Positions 29,120 through 38,125 are shown, numbered from the stretch's first letter. The stretch is 64,000 nucleotides of DNA from Parabacteroides sp. PH5-46 (GCF_029892785.1 NZ_JARXXA010000013.1:58393-122392); one strand, 5' to 3'. Notes: generated by a model not told the origin, from the letters alone. A program made the numbers and translations.

Positions 29120-31798
29120 ATGTGTAAGAGAATAGTGCTGTTTTTTATTTTCCTTGGTTTTGCTTGCGGAGCATACGCACAGGAAACTACTGACACTACC
29201 CATGTTGATCTTCCGGTAGAGGTGCCGGTTATTTCGTACTCCCTTTCCCCTAAAAAATATAAAATTGCTGATATAAAAGTAACTGGTACTCAAAACTACG
29301 ACGACTTTGTATTGATCGGATTCTCCGGTCTGTCGGTCGGAGATATGATTACGGTACCCGGCGATGAAATTACGGGAGCTGTCAAACGGTTTTGGAGACA
29401 TGGATTGTTTTCGGATGTCAAAATATTGGCAACCAAAGTAGAGGGAGACGATATTTGGTTGGAAATACAACTGAAACAACGTCCCCGTATATCCCAGGTA
29501 AACTATAGCGGAGTAAAGAAAGGCGAGCGAGAAGAACTTGAAACCAGACTGGGGCTAAGAAAAGGATACCAGGTTACCCCGAACCTGATGGATCGTGCCA
29601 AAATTGTAATCCAGAAATACTTTGATGGCAAAGGATTTAAAAACGTCACTGTAGATATTGTACAGAAAGACGATCTGGCACATGAAGGAGAAGTAATTCT
29701 GGATATCAACATCGACAAAAACGAAAAGACAAAGATCAACCTGATCAGCTTTGAAGGAAATGACGCATTAACAGACTTCCAGCTGAAAAAGGCAATGAAA
29801 AAAACAAATGAAAAGTTCTCTCTGCCCAAGCGATTCAAGACCAGTATCCTGGAAATGTTCAGCACGAAAAAATTCACGACAGAAGAGTACGAGAACGACA
29901 AAAAGAATATCATAGAAAAATACAACGAACATGGTTATCGTGACGCTGTGATACTAGCTGATACCGTGTACAACTTCAACGAGAAAAAAGTCAATATCGA
30001 ACTAAAAGTAGAAGAAGGACAAAAATACTACCTGAAAGACATCCGTTTTGTAGGAAACACGCACTATTCCACGGACATTCTGGAAGCTGTATTAAATATG
30101 AAAGCCGGAGAAGTATATAACCAAAAGAAACTGAACGAACGTCTGACAATGGATGACGACGCCGTGTCAAACGTATACTTCAACAATGGATACCTATTCT
30201 TCAATGCAGACCCGATAGAAGTTGAAGTAGAAAACGATTCTATTTCACTGGAAATCCGCATACAAGAAGGACCTCAGGCTACAATCAACCGTGTAATCAT
30301 CAACGGAAACGACCGTTTGTATGAAGACATTGTACGCCGCGAACTTCGTACCAAACCGGGGATGTTGTTCAGCCGTGAAGACCTGATCCGTTCCGTTCGT
30401 GAATTGGCACAGATGGGACACTTCGACCCGGAAAACATGAACCCGCAACCCCTACCCGACCCGGACAACGGAACAGTAGATATACAATACAACCTGGTAT
30501 CAAAAGCCAATGACCAGATCGAATTCTCTGCCGGATGGGGACAAACCGGTGTAATCGGTAAACTGAGCTTACGCTTCACCAATTTCTCTATGAAAAACTT
30601 CCTGAATCCCAAGTCATACAAGGGAATCATACCTCAGGGAGAAGGACAAACGTTGACATTAAGCGGACAAACCAATGGCCGCTACTATCAGGCATATAGT
30701 ATCTCATTCGTAGACCCCTGGTTTGGAGGAAAGCGCCCCAACACCCTATCGGTAAGCGCCTATTTCTCTAAGCAAACAGATATCAGCAGCAGCTACATGA
30801 GTAACAATATGTATAATTCTTACTATAATCCGTACAGCTATTATAGTGGATACGGGTATGGAGGATACGGGGGATATGGTGGATATGGTGGATACGGCAA
30901 TTATGGCAACTATGAAATGGCATACGACCCCGATAAATCAATTATGATGCTTGGTATAGCTGCCGGATATGGTAAACGCCTGAATTGGCCGGACGACTAT
31001 TTCCAGTTCATGGCTACTCTGAACTATCAGATGTACATTATGAATGACTGGAACTACTTCCTGGTAACCAATGGCACCAGCCATAACATCAACCTTGAAT
31101 TGCTCTTGCAACGTAGCTCCATAGACAATCCGCTATACACCCGTAAGGGCTCTCAATTCTCCTTGTCGGTGGCAGCCACTCCTCCTTATTCATTGTGGGA
31201 TGGCAAAGATTATGCCGCAATGGACGACTATGACGAGCGGAAATACAAAATGATCGAATATCATAAATGGAAATTCAAAGCCAAAATATTCTCTCCGTTA
31301 ACACCCATGTCGGTTAAACGTACACCGGTACTGATGTCGCGCGTAGAATATGGCTTCTTAGGCCAGTACAACAGCGATAAGAAGTCACCTTTTGAAACAT
31401 TCTACATGGGAGGTGACGGTATGAGCGGTTACTCCAGTACATATGCTACGGAAACAATTGGTTTGAGAGGATATGAAAACGGAAGCATCATTGGTAATGA
31501 CGGCCGGGGATATGGTTATGCATATTCGCGTCTATCTATGGAGCTTCGCTATCCGTTCCTGCTTGAGCCATCTTCCACTATTTACGGTTTGGCATTCGTA
31601 GAAGCCGGTAACGCATGGACAGACTTGAAAAGCTTTAATCCATTCGGATTGAAACGTTCTGCGGGAGTTGGCGTTCGTATCTTCTTGCCGATGATCGGGC
31701 TGATGGGTATAGACTGGGCTTACGGATTTGACAAGACAGACGGAACCGGAGAAAGAGGTGGCAGCAATTTCCACTTTATCATTGGCCAGGAGTTTTAA
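29120..31798 (+). CDS. bamA: Outer-membrane assembly factor BamA with a Gly-Tyr-rich loop
   Basis: The central protein of the beta-barrel assembly machine. It has a signal peptide (ending CGAYAQ), five POTRA domains over about residues 45-430, and a C-terminal Omp85 barrel ending in FHFIIGQEF. The length of 892 residues exceeds the roughly 800 of proteobacterial BamA. Part of the excess is a low-complexity stretch at about residues 565-605 made of YYSGYGYGGYGGYGG-like repeats. It lies after strands FVDPWFGGKRPNTLSVSAYF and is probably a surface loop. The neighbours are uppS and two Skp-like chaperones, the expected OM-biogenesis context. Confidence 0.96.
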   Translation: MCKRIVLFFIFLGFACGAYAQETTDTTHVDLPVEVPVISYSLSPKKYKIADIKVTGTQNYDDFVLIGFSGLSVGDMITVPGDEITGAVKRFWRHGLFSDVKILATKVEGDDIWLEIQLKQRPRISQVNYSGVKKGEREELETRLGLRKGYQVTPNLMDRAKIVIQKYFDGKGFKNVTVDIVQKDDLAHEGEVILDINIDKNEKTKINLISFEGNDALTDFQLKKAMKKTNEKFSLPKRFKTSILEMFSTKKFTTEEYENDKKNIIEKYNEHGYRDAVILADTVYNFNEKKVNIELKVEEGQKYYLKDIRFVGNTHYSTDILEAVLNMKAGEVYNQKKLNERLTMDDDAVSNVYFNNGYLFFNADPIEVEVENDSISLEIRIQEGPQATINRVIINGNDRLYEDIVRRELRTKPGMLFSREDLIRSVRELAQMGHFDPENMNPQPLPDPDNGTVDIQYNLVSKANDQIEFSAGWGQTGVIGKLSLRFTNFSMKNFLNPKSYKGIIPQGEGQTLTLSGQTNGRYYQAYSISFVDPWFGGKRPNTLSVSAYFSKQTDISSSYMSNNMYNSYYNPYSYYSGYGYGGYGGYGGYGGYGNYGNYEMAYDPDKSIMMLGIAAGYGKRLNWPDDYFQFMATLNYQMYIMNDWNYFLVTNGTSHNINLELLLQRSSIDNPLYTRKGSQFSLSVAATPPYSLWDGKDYAAMDDYDERKYKMIEYHKWKFKAKIFSPLTPMSVKRTPVLMSRVEYGFLGQYNSDKKSPFETFYMGGDGMSGYSSTYATETIGLRGYENGSIIGNDGRGYGYAYSRLSMELRYPFLLEPSSTIYGLAFVEAGNAWTDLKSFNPFGLKRSAGVGVRIFLPMIGLMGIDWAYGFDKTDGTGERGGSNFHFIIGQEF

Positions 31799-31868
31799 TT
31801 AACTTAATTTAGCTACTGCCTCCTAAACCTATGGTAAAGGACGCTGTCTTAATATTGAACACAAAAGA

Positions 31869-32390
31869 ATGAGTATGAAAAAAATTATTGCCTTATGTAG
31901 TTTGATGCTTCTCTGCTCTTTTGCAGGGGTAGCGCAGAAATTTGCGTTGATTGACATGGAATATATTTTAAAAAATATTCCGGCGTACGAAATGACAAAT
32001 GAACAGCTCAGCCAGGTTTCTCAGAAATGGCAGAACGAAGTAGAAGCCATTCAGCAGGAGGCTCAAAATATGTATAAATCATATCAGAGTGACTTGGTAT
32101 TCCTCTCTGCGGAAATGAAATCAAAACGTGAAGAAGAAATTGTTAAAAAAGAACAAGAAGCCCAGGATGTAAAACGTAAATACTTTGGAGCCGACGGTGA
32201 GTTGTATAAAAAACGGGAAAGCCTGATGAAGCCTATCCAGGATGAAATTTACAATGCTGTAAAAGAAATTTCGGAAGACAAAGGCTATCAACTGATAATA
32301 GATCGGGCTTCGGCTATGAGTGTCATATTCGCTTCTCCGAAGATAGACATTAGTAATGAAGTATTACAGAAGCTAGGATATTCAAAATAA
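31869..32390 (+). CDS. Skp/OmpH-family periplasmic chaperone, copy 1
   Basis: A 173-residue exported protein (signal peptide ending SFAGVAQ). The mature part starts with KFALIDMEYILKNIPAYE, the OmpH pattern, and continues into a long charged coiled coil (QEEAQNMYKSYQSDL-like) before the C-terminal strand YQLIIDRASAMSVIFASP. Skp carries unfolded outer-membrane proteins to BamA. A start 6 bases later (ATG at 31875) is also possible. Confidence 0.9.
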   Translation: MSMKKIIALCSLMLLCSFAGVAQKFALIDMEYILKNIPAYEMTNEQLSQVSQKWQNEVEAIQQEAQNMYKSYQSDLVFLSAEMKSKREEEIVKKEQEAQDVKRKYFGADGELYKKRESLMKPIQDEIYNAVKEISEDKGYQLIIDRASAMSVIFASPKIDISNEVLQKLGYSK

Positions 32391-32395
32391 ATGAT

Positions 32396-32403
32396 TACAT
32401 TTG
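32396..32403 (+). promoter_or_regulatory. -7 promoter element for the second skp-like gene
   Basis: TACATTTG matches TAnnTTTG and lies 55 bases before the start codon, just after the stop of copy 1. The second gene may therefore also be transcribed on its own. Confidence 0.5.
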
Positions 32404-32458
32404 CGGACTTTATTCGCTATAAATTAGCATGATTAATAACAAATAGATAGTATAAAAA

Positions 32459-32953
32459 ATGAAGAAACTTATTGTTTTATTGTGTATGATCCTACCTTTA
32501 GGGGTTGTTGCTCAGGAGATGAAAATTGCGTACGTAAATGTTCAGGAAATATTTAGTGCTATGCCTGAAATACCTACTATTGAAAAACAATTAGAGGAGC
32601 TAAATCAAAAATACGACAAGGAATTGAGAGTAATGCAGGAAGAGTACCAGAGAAAATCTGCGGATTACATTGCACAACAAGACTCCCTGACGGAAAACAT
32701 CAAGCTGAAAAGAATGCAGGAAATTGAAGATATCCGCACACGCGTAGAAAACTTCATCCCGGTTGCTCAGCAAGATATTCAAAAGAAACAACAAGAGCTG
32801 ATTGCACCTGTTCAGGAAAAAATACAGAATGCTATCAAAGCTATTGGTGAAGAAAAAGGATATACTTATATTATCGACCCGCAAGTATTCCTTTACACTG
32901 GAAATAGCGCTATCAATGCAACTTCTTTTGTAAAAACAAAACTGGGTATTTAA
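32459..32953 (+). CDS. Skp/OmpH-family periplasmic chaperone, copy 2
   Basis: A 164-residue exported protein (signal peptide MKKLIVLLCMILPLGVVAQ). The mature part has MKIAYVNVQEIFSAMPEIP, a coiled-coil centre and the C-terminal strand KGYTYIIDPQVFLYTG. It is a clear paralogue of the gene before it and of Skp. The pair may serve different client porins or secretion substrates, as suggested for similar pairs in Porphyromonas. Confidence 0.92.
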   Translation: MKKLIVLLCMILPLGVVAQEMKIAYVNVQEIFSAMPEIPTIEKQLEELNQKYDKELRVMQEEYQRKSADYIAQQDSLTENIKLKRMQEIEDIRTRVENFIPVAQQDIQKKQQELIAPVQEKIQNAIKAIGEEKGYTYIIDPQVFLYTGNSAINATSFVKTKLGI

Positions 32954-32972
32954 TTAAGATTCCAATTAATAT

Positions 32973-33003
32973 AAAGGATGCTTTTCTTGGAAAGGCATCC
33001 TTT
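32973..33003 (+). terminator. Intrinsic terminator after the second skp-like gene
   Basis: A stem AAAGGATGC (32973-32981) with GCATCCTTT (32995-33003), extended inside by TTTC with GAAA, is followed by TTCTTATT. It separates the OM-biogenesis block from murI. Confidence 0.75.
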
Positions 33004-33025
33004 TCTTATTAAACAAAAGCATCAC

Positions 33026-33859
33026 ATGTACTCACAAACACCCGGACCGATCGGTATATTTGATTCCGGCTATGGCGGACTGACGATCTTCGACAAGATA
33101 CAACAAGCACTCCCCGAATACGATTATATCTATTTGGGAGACAATGCCCGGGCACCTTATGGTTCCCGTTCTTTTGAGGTAGTCTATCGTTTTACCCGCC
33201 AGGCAGTGATCAAACTATTTGAAGAAGGCTGCCAGTTGGTTATCCTGGCCTGCAACACAGCTTCGGCAAAAGCCTTGCGGACGATTCAGCAAAAAGACCT
33301 TCCTTCATTAGATCCCAACCGCCGGGTATTAGGTGTCATACGCCCTACTGTAGAAGTGATAGACAAAGTGAGCCAATCAAAACATGTGGGAATAGTAGGA
33401 ACATCAGGTACTATTTCGTCTCAATCCTATACAATAGAAATAGAAAAGATGTTTCCGCATATTCAGGTAACCGGTGAAGCTTGTCCGATGTGGGTACCTT
33501 TGGTAGAAAACAATGAATCTCAATCTCCCGGAGCCGACTATTTTGTAAAGAAACACCTGGAGCATATCCTAGAAGCCGATCCTGCTATCGACACCTTGGT
33601 TCTCGGATGTACACACTATCCTTTGCTCACTGATAAAATCAGAGAATACCTTCCGGCAAATGTCAATATATTTGCACAAGGAGAACGGGTTGCAGAAAGC
33701 CTGAAAGATTACTTAATACGGCATCCGGAAATGAATGCACGACTGACACAGACAGGAACAAGCCGTTTCCTTACAACCGAATCAGCCGACAAGTTTTCAG
33801 AGACAGCATCTATTTTTCTCAGTCATCCCACCCAGGTCGAACAAATAACTATCGACTGA
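33026..33859 (+). CDS. murI: Glutamate racemase
   Basis: Makes D-glutamate for peptidoglycan. I chose the ATG at 33026 (277 residues) because GPIGIFDSGYGGLT follows directly; the open frame starts 16 codons earlier inside the terminator hairpin. Catalytic cysteines are visible in LVILACNTASAKAL and VLGCTHYPLL. It ends 1 base before a VanX-like dipeptidase gene, so both probably form one unit for peptidoglycan metabolism. Confidence 0.96.
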   Translation: MYSQTPGPIGIFDSGYGGLTIFDKIQQALPEYDYIYLGDNARAPYGSRSFEVVYRFTRQAVIKLFEEGCQLVILACNTASAKALRTIQQKDLPSLDPNRRVLGVIRPTVEVIDKVSQSKHVGIVGTSGTISSQSYTIEIEKMFPHIQVTGEACPMWVPLVENNESQSPGADYFVKKHLEHILEADPAIDTLVLGCTHYPLLTDKIREYLPANVNIFAQGERVAESLKDYLIRHPEMNARLTQTGTSRFLTTESADKFSETASIFLSHPTQVEQITID

Positions 33860-33860
33860 T

Positions 33861-34526
33861 ATGAAACGGATTATATACCTACTGCAGTTTCTTTTACTGC
33901 TGGCGACAAACAGTCAGGCCGGGGAGCTGGATCGCTATCTCTCGTCCAAAGGCATGGTTGATGTTTCACGCGTAGACACCTCTATTCACATACTACTCAA
34001 ATACGCTACGACAGACAATCTCTTCAACAAAGCAGTATATTCCGGTATTACAGGCATCTGGCTACATCCGGATGCGGCAGCCAAACTACAGAAAGCCCAA
34101 CGCATATTGAAAAGCAAATATCCGGCTTATTCGTTAATTGTATATGATGCAGCCCGCCCGATGTCTGTTCAGCGGAAAATGTGGGATATGGTGAAGGGAA
34201 CAAGCAAAACAAACTATGTTAGCAATCCGGCAAAAGGAGGTGGATTACACAACTACGGCATGGCTGTAGACGTTACAATTGTTGATAAATCAGGCACTCC
34301 CCTGCAAATGGGAAGCCCCTATGACCACTTCGGGGAAGAAGCACACATCAATAATGAAGAAGCATTAGTAAAATCAGGTAAGATCACCCAGCAGGCATTC
34401 AACAACCGCCGCCTACTCCGCCAAGTAATGCGGGAAGCCGGTTTCCGCACCATCCTGTATGAATGGTGGCACTTCAACGCCTGCTCAAGAGAAGAAGCCC
34501 GAAAAAACTATTCTTTAATAGATTAG
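33861..34526 (+). CDS. D-Ala-D-Ala dipeptidase, VanX/DdpX-like (peptidase M15D)
   Basis: A 221-residue exported zinc peptidase (signal peptide ending ATNSQAG). The zinc site of M15D is visible: HNYGMAVDVTIVD (His, Asp) and EWWHFNA (catalytic Glu, His). DAARPMSVQRKMWD and PYDHFGEEAH are further family motifs. The signal peptide suggests recycling of D-Ala-D-Ala in the periplasm rather than vancomycin resistance, since no vanHA genes are near. It sits directly behind murI and overlaps the converging yccF-like gene by 4 bases. Confidence 0.92.
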   Translation: MKRIIYLLQFLLLLATNSQAGELDRYLSSKGMVDVSRVDTSIHILLKYATTDNLFNKAVYSGITGIWLHPDAAAKLQKAQRILKSKYPAYSLIVYDAARPMSVQRKMWDMVKGTSKTNYVSNPAKGGGLHNYGMAVDVTIVDKSGTPLQMGSPYDHFGEEAHINNEEALVKSGKITQQAFNNRRLLRQVMREAGFRTILYEWWHFNACSREEARKNYSLID

Positions 34527-34891
34527 TTTATATTCTTCCCAAAAGGGGTAAGAGCCAATGCTGCCATCTTGAAGTGCTGCATACCGAAAGGGATACCAAT
34601 AATCGTTATGCACAAAAGCAGCCCAAAGCCTAAATGGGTCAGGCAGATGCATATACCACCAAAAATCAACCAGATTACATTCATGATTACAGACAGGCAG
34701 CCTCCGGAGTTACCTCCATCCGTAACTGTACTGCCGAAAGGCCAGAGAGCCAAACGAGCCAGTTTTAGTGTCTGAAGCCCAAAAGGGATACCGATAATCG
34801 TAATCATCATAAGGATACTGGCTACCAAATACTCAATACAAGTAAGAATCCCGCCAAAAACCAGCCAAATAATATTACCTAATAATTTCAT
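34523..34891 (-). CDS. YccF-domain inner-membrane protein
   Basis: A 122-residue protein with two copies of the YccF repeat: GNIIWLVFGGILTCIEYL followed by ITIIGIPFGLQTLKLARLAL, and NVIWLIFGGICICLTHLG followed by ITIIGIPFGMQHFKMAALAL. About four membrane helices are expected. The function of YccF is unknown. It is the last gene of the DUF4286-ruvC-M23-yccF run and starts 7 bases after the M23 gene. Confidence 0.88.
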   Translation of the reverse strand: MKLLGNIIWLVFGGILTCIEYLVASILMMITIIGIPFGLQTLKLARLALWPFGSTVTDGGNSGGCLSVIMNVIWLIFGGICICLTHLGFGLLLCITIIGIPFGMQHFKMAALALTPFGKNIN

Positions 34892-34898
34892 ACTGAGT

Positions 34899-36155
34899 TT
34901 ATTTATTATTGATACAAAAACTATCTAACTCTGCCAGCACCCGTTGTTTTTCTAACAAGAAGCTATCTCGCAATTCAGGTTTAACCGGATCACCGGGAGG
35001 CACTTCCATCGTTAGGGGATTAATGGCCTGTCCGTTTTTATGAACCCTGAAGTCCAGATGCGGGCCGGTGGACAAACCCGTAGAGCCTACATAACCGATA
35101 ACCTCTCCCTGTTGAACACGTTTTCCTACCTGAAGCCCTTTGGCAAACTTACTCAGATGCATATAGGTAGTGGTATACACCGAATTGTGTTTTATTTTCA
35201 CGTAATTCCCTCCTCCGTTCTCATATGCACGAGCTACAACCGTACCCTCACCGATTGTTTTGACGGGAGTACCTACCGGAGCTGCATAATCTACGCCATG
35301 ATGAGCCCGGTATCGCTTCAATACCGGATGAAAACGAGAATTGGAAAAACGGGAAGTGATCCGGAAGAAATCCAAGGGAGCTTTCAGGAACGCTTTGCGG
35401 AGGCTATTTCCCTCTTCGTCAAAATACTCAAAGATACTATCTTGCGTGAAAGGAATTGCATAAAAATCCTTACTCTGATGGGTGAATTTCGCACCTTCAA
35501 TCCGAACGATATTGAGCGGTATCGTATCATCTATGTAAGCAATATCATAAAGCACCTGAAACGAGTCGCCTTCTTTTACATCATAAAAATCAATCTGCCA
35601 GGCAAACACATCCGAGATCTTAATCGCCAACAGAGGGTCTACTCCGCTTGCCTTTAATACATTCCACAAAGAAGAATTCAGGGTTCCTTCTGCATAGTGG
35701 CGATTTAATGAGATATCCTTATTGTATTCGTAAGCCAGAATAGAATCACCCGTAAAGTCTATTATTGCAAAATCAGTCATCGATTTAGCAAACGCGATAT
35801 AGCGGATAACAGCCGCACTATCGGAAGTCGTAAAAACCGAATAGTTCATCCCTGCCCGCAATTTAGTAGGATCCAACACATCGGTTGAAGCTTTGCTGAT
35901 ACTATCAGCCTTAGCAGGCGAAAAACCCAGTTTTCCAAAGATAGATGCCGGATTGTCTCCGCTTTTAATCGGGTACTCCGTTACACTCAGAGAATCAATG
36001 CAAATTCCGTACTGGAAAACCTTTTGCAAACTATCCACCCAGTCACTATCGACTTCACCACAGGCCTGCTCAGAAGTGCGCTTACAGGATAGAGTCGAAA
36101 TAAATAGAATAAGGATTAAATATATCGGTATTTGTTGTGAGAATAGTCGCTTCAT
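34899..36155 (-). CDS. M23-family peptidoglycan endopeptidase, lipoprotein
   Basis: A 418-residue protein with a lipoprotein-type signal (FISTLSCKR). The C-terminal LytM/M23 domain has HHGVDYAAPVGTPV (zinc His and Asp, near 284-290) and HLDFRVH (HxH, near 365), so the active site looks intact. The central part (residues about 50-250) resembles the LysM/OapA-like region of MepM/YebA-type enzymes (GDNPASIFGKLGFS). It should cut peptide cross-links during wall growth. It lies 13 bases after ruvC. Confidence 0.9.
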   Translation of the reverse strand: MKRLFSQQIPIYLILILFISTLSCKRTSEQACGEVDSDWVDSLQKVFQYGICIDSLSVTEYPIKSGDNPASIFGKLGFSPAKADSISKASTDVLDPTKLRAGMNYSVFTTSDSAAVIRYIAFAKSMTDFAIIDFTGDSILAYEYNKDISLNRHYAEGTLNSSLWNVLKASGVDPLLAIKISDVFAWQIDFYDVKEGDSFQVLYDIAYIDDTIPLNIVRIEGAKFTHQSKDFYAIPFTQDSIFEYFDEEGNSLRKAFLKAPLDFFRITSRFSNSRFHPVLKRYRAHHGVDYAAPVGTPVKTIGEGTVVARAYENGGGNYVKIKHNSVYTTTYMHLSKFAKGLQVGKRVQQGEVIGYVGSTGLSTGPHLDFRVHKNGQAINPLTMEVPPGDPVKPELRDSFLLEKQRVLAELDSFCINNK

Positions 36156-36168
36156 GGTATCATCAATG

Positions 36169-36729
36169 TTATTTCTTTACTTTGCCGGGGTTTTTGCTGA
36201 TAAAATCTTTCCAACCGGTATATTTTTTTGGCGAAGCAGGATTATTGCTCTGAAAAAAGTGACAGAGAGCGGCAGCCAAACCATCTGTTGCATCTAATTG
36301 CGGAAGCATGTGTTCATCAGGGATATGCAGATATCGTTGAAGCATTCCGGCCACCTGTTCCTTCGATGCATTTCCGTTTCCGGTGATAGACATCTTTATC
36401 TTTAAAGGTGCATATTCAAAAATAGGCATGCCACGGTTCAATGCAGCGGCCATAGCAACCCCTTGCGCACGCCCCAGCTTGAGCATACTCTGCACATTCT
36501 TACCGAAGAATGGAGCCTCAATAGCCAATTCGTCGGGTTGATATTCATCAATCAGACCGGTAACCCGCTCAAAAATTTTATGTAGACGTACATAATGATC
36601 CTCATACTTATTCAGTTGCAACACTCCCAAAGCCTCAACCTTCGGTTTGTTACCTACAATCCTCAACAAACCATAGCCCATAACAATGGTTCCGGGGTCA
36701 ATTCCTAGTATAATCCGGTCTTTTGCCAT
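36169..36729 (-). CDS. ruvC: Holliday junction resolvase RuvC
   Basis: The endonuclease that cuts Holliday junctions during recombination. The four acidic catalytic positions are visible in [12 protein letters not shown] (Asp), [11 protein letters not shown] (Glu) and [15 protein letters not shown] (two Asp). The length of 186 residues is normal. It lies 2 bases from the DUF4286 gene and is in a four-gene operon. Confidence 0.97.
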   Translation of the reverse strand: MAKDRIILGIDPGTIVMGYGLLRIVGNKPKVEALGVLQLNKYEDHYVRLHKIFERVTGLIDEYQPDELAIEAPFFGKNVQSMLKLGRAQGVAMAAALNRGMPIFEYAPLKIKMSITGNGNASKEQVAGMLQRYLHIPDEHMLPQLDATDGLAAALCHFFQSNNPASPKKYTGWKDFISKNPGKVKK

Positions 36730-36731
36730 AC

Positions 36732-37040
36732 TTATATATCCAGTTCTTCCAGCAAAGTAGTAAAACCGGCAATCTTATTCCCGAAACGGCTTGTCAACTT
36801 CTGATGCATACCATGCCCTTCTTTCTCCAGCCAATACTCCAGCGTATCCATGTTTTTCACATGAAACTGTACACTATAACTCTCACCTTCTCCCTCTGGA
36901 GTATGCATAATTCGTCGTAGGCACGGCTGTTGCAGAAACCCACTCGCCACCGCCTCGGGTATATATATATTCTTCAAATAAGCCACGCTCTCTTCCAGGA
37001 TTGCGCTGTCTATATGGAATGTAGTATTATAAACGATCAT
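36732..37040 (-). CDS. DUF4286 family protein
   Basis: A 102-residue protein starting at the ATG at 37040; the codon before it is GTG and is a less likely start. It has an alpha-beta pattern like a dimeric ferredoxin-like barrel ([30 protein letters not shown]). DUF4286 proteins are common in Bacteroidetes next to ruvC and have no known role. A promoter lies at 37063-37070. Confidence 0.85.
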   Translation of the reverse strand: MIVYNTTFHIDSAILEESVAYLKNIYIPEAVASGFLQQPCLRRIMHTPEGEGESYSVQFHVKNMDTLEYWLEKEGHGMHQKLTSRFGNKIAGFTTLLEELDI

Positions 37041-37062
37041 CACTTAAATAAAATTTCTCTTA

Positions 37063-37070
37063 CAAAGATA
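37063..37070 (-). promoter_or_regulatory. -7 promoter element for the DUF4286-ruvC-M23-yccF operon
   Basis: Minus-strand TATCTTTG matches TAnnTTTG, 22 bases before the chosen DUF4286 start. Confidence 0.6.
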
Positions 37071-37092
37071 AGGCATATATCAGGAAAAGCTT

Positions 37093-37100
37093 TATATTTG
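37093..37100 (+). promoter_or_regulatory. -7 promoter element for tRNA-Ala
   Basis: TATATTTG matches TAnnTTTG and ends 18 bases before the tRNA, a good distance for a short 5' leader. Confidence 0.6.
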
Positions 37101-37118
37101 CACTCGAAAATAAAAGAC

Positions 37119-37192
37119 GGGGCATTAGCTCATCTGGCTAGAGCGTTAGACTGGCAGTCTAAAGGTGATCGGTTCGAGTCCGATATGCTCCA
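37119..37192 (+). tRNA. tRNA-Ala (anticodon GGC)
   Basis: A full cloverleaf can be drawn. The acceptor stem is GGGGCAT with ATGCTCC and contains the G3-U70 wobble that identifies alanine tRNA. The D arm is GCTC...GAGC, the anticodon stem TTAGA with TCTAA, the loop CTGGCAG (anticodon GGC at 37153-37155), and the T arm ATCGG-TTCGAGT-CCGAT. CCA is not encoded. It reads GCC/GCU alanine codons. Confidence 0.96.
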
Positions 37193-37198
37193 CACCCG

Positions 37199-37228
37199 AA
37201 AAAGTATTCCTGCAGGAATGCTTTTTTT
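37199..37228 (+). terminator. Intrinsic terminator of tRNA-Ala
   Basis: A hairpin AAAAAGTATTCC with GGAATGCTTTTT, loop TGCA, one T-G pair and a T8 tract, right behind the tRNA. The rest of the 37229-37573 gap holds a palindromic element and a promoter but no gene. Confidence 0.85.
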
Positions 37229-37374
37229 TGTTTCCAGAAACTTTCCAAATGATAAAACCCCAACTCTTATTGTATTTTTCATTTCATAAAGCAACACCGA
37301 TAGATAGATTGTAGTTCTTTATATTTCAAACAATTATAATGATACAGAAATTACATGTATGCAATTCATAAATA

Positions 37375-37434
37375 GCACCCATGCGTTTTTCAAATTGCAC
37401 GCATGCGTTTTTCTGATCGCATGCGTGCAATTTT
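37375..37434. repeat. Intergenic palindromic element, GCATGCG type, copy 2
   Basis: Two direct half-units (GCACCCATGCGTTTTTC at 37375-37391 and GCACGCATGCGTTTTTC at 37397-37413, one mismatch) are followed by an inverted half-unit (37418-37434). The second and third form a perfect 16-base hairpin (37392-37407 with 37418-37433). It has the same core and order as the element at 906-968. Confidence 0.85.
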
Positions 37435-37561
37435 CACTTCGTGTAAGTTATTGTCTGTACGTACAAAATATAATTATACAGACTTCAGCGTTAGAATGTA
37501 GAATAATTATTAAAAATGATCGTTACGGAAAGGATGAGTTCTATTTTTGAGCTTTATAGTT

Positions 37562-37569
37562 TATCTTTG
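37562..37569 (+). promoter_or_regulatory. -7 promoter element for the DUF4924 gene
   Basis: TATCTTTG matches TAnnTTTG and ends only 4 bases before the start codon at 37574, which would give a leaderless mRNA. TTTG at 37546-37549 is a nearby -33 candidate but its spacing (12 bases) is too short. Confidence 0.5.
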
Positions 37570-37573
37570 TAGC

Positions 37574-38122
37574 ATGATTATCGCTCAACAGAAAAGAAAA
37601 GAAAGTATTGCCGAATATTTGCTGTATATGTGGCAGGTAGAGGATATTATCAGGGCTAATAATTTCGACATTAACGCCATACGGCAAACGGTTATTGCTC
37701 AGTATGACCAGCCGGAGGAGGTGAAGGAAAAGATTGTCGGGTGGTATGAGGAATTAATCGAAATGATGCGCACGGAAGGGGTCACCAAAAAGGGGCATAT
37801 CCAATTGAACAACATCATTATCACGGCATTGACCGACCTTCATCTACGCCTGATGAAATCACCTAAAGAGATGGTTTATGGAGCGGCCTACTACAAAACG
37901 CTTCCTTACATTGTGCAACTTCGCACCAAATCGGGTGGAGAAGAGTTGCCTGAACTGGAAACTTGCTTTACAGCTGTTTACGGATATCTGATGCTACGAA
38001 TGCTACGGAAAGAGGTTAGTGCCGAAACGCTGGAAGGAATCAAGCAAATCAGTTCGTTTCTTGCCTTGCTTTCCGAAAAATACAAGGCTGATCAAAATGG
38101 AGAATTAAACTTAGAAGAATAA
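37574..38122 (+). CDS. DUF4924 family protein
   Basis: A 182-residue soluble, mainly helical protein (MIIAQQKRKESIAEYLLYMW). It resembles DUF4924, a Bacteroidales family of unknown role. The ATG at 37574 is preferred over one at 37547, because the latter lies upstream of the -7 promoter element. It is followed after 3 bases by rfbD, so both and prfC may be one transcript. Confidence 0.82.
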   Translation: MIIAQQKRKESIAEYLLYMWQVEDIIRANNFDINAIRQTVIAQYDQPEEVKEKIVGWYEELIEMMRTEGVTKKGHIQLNNIIITALTDLHLRLMKSPKEMVYGAAYYKTLPYIVQLRTKSGGEELPELETCFTAVYGYLMLRMLRKEVSAETLEGIKQISSFLALLSEKYKADQNGELNLEE

Positions 38123-38125
38123 TAA

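Noticed and set aside
33861..34526. Vancomycin-resistance vanX gene
   Set aside because: The zinc site matches, but a signal peptide is present and no vanH, vanA or regulator genes are near; a recycling dipeptidase is more likely.
37375..37434. CRISPR array
   Set aside because: Only two direct units are present, the third is inverted, there are no spacers of equal length and no cas genes.
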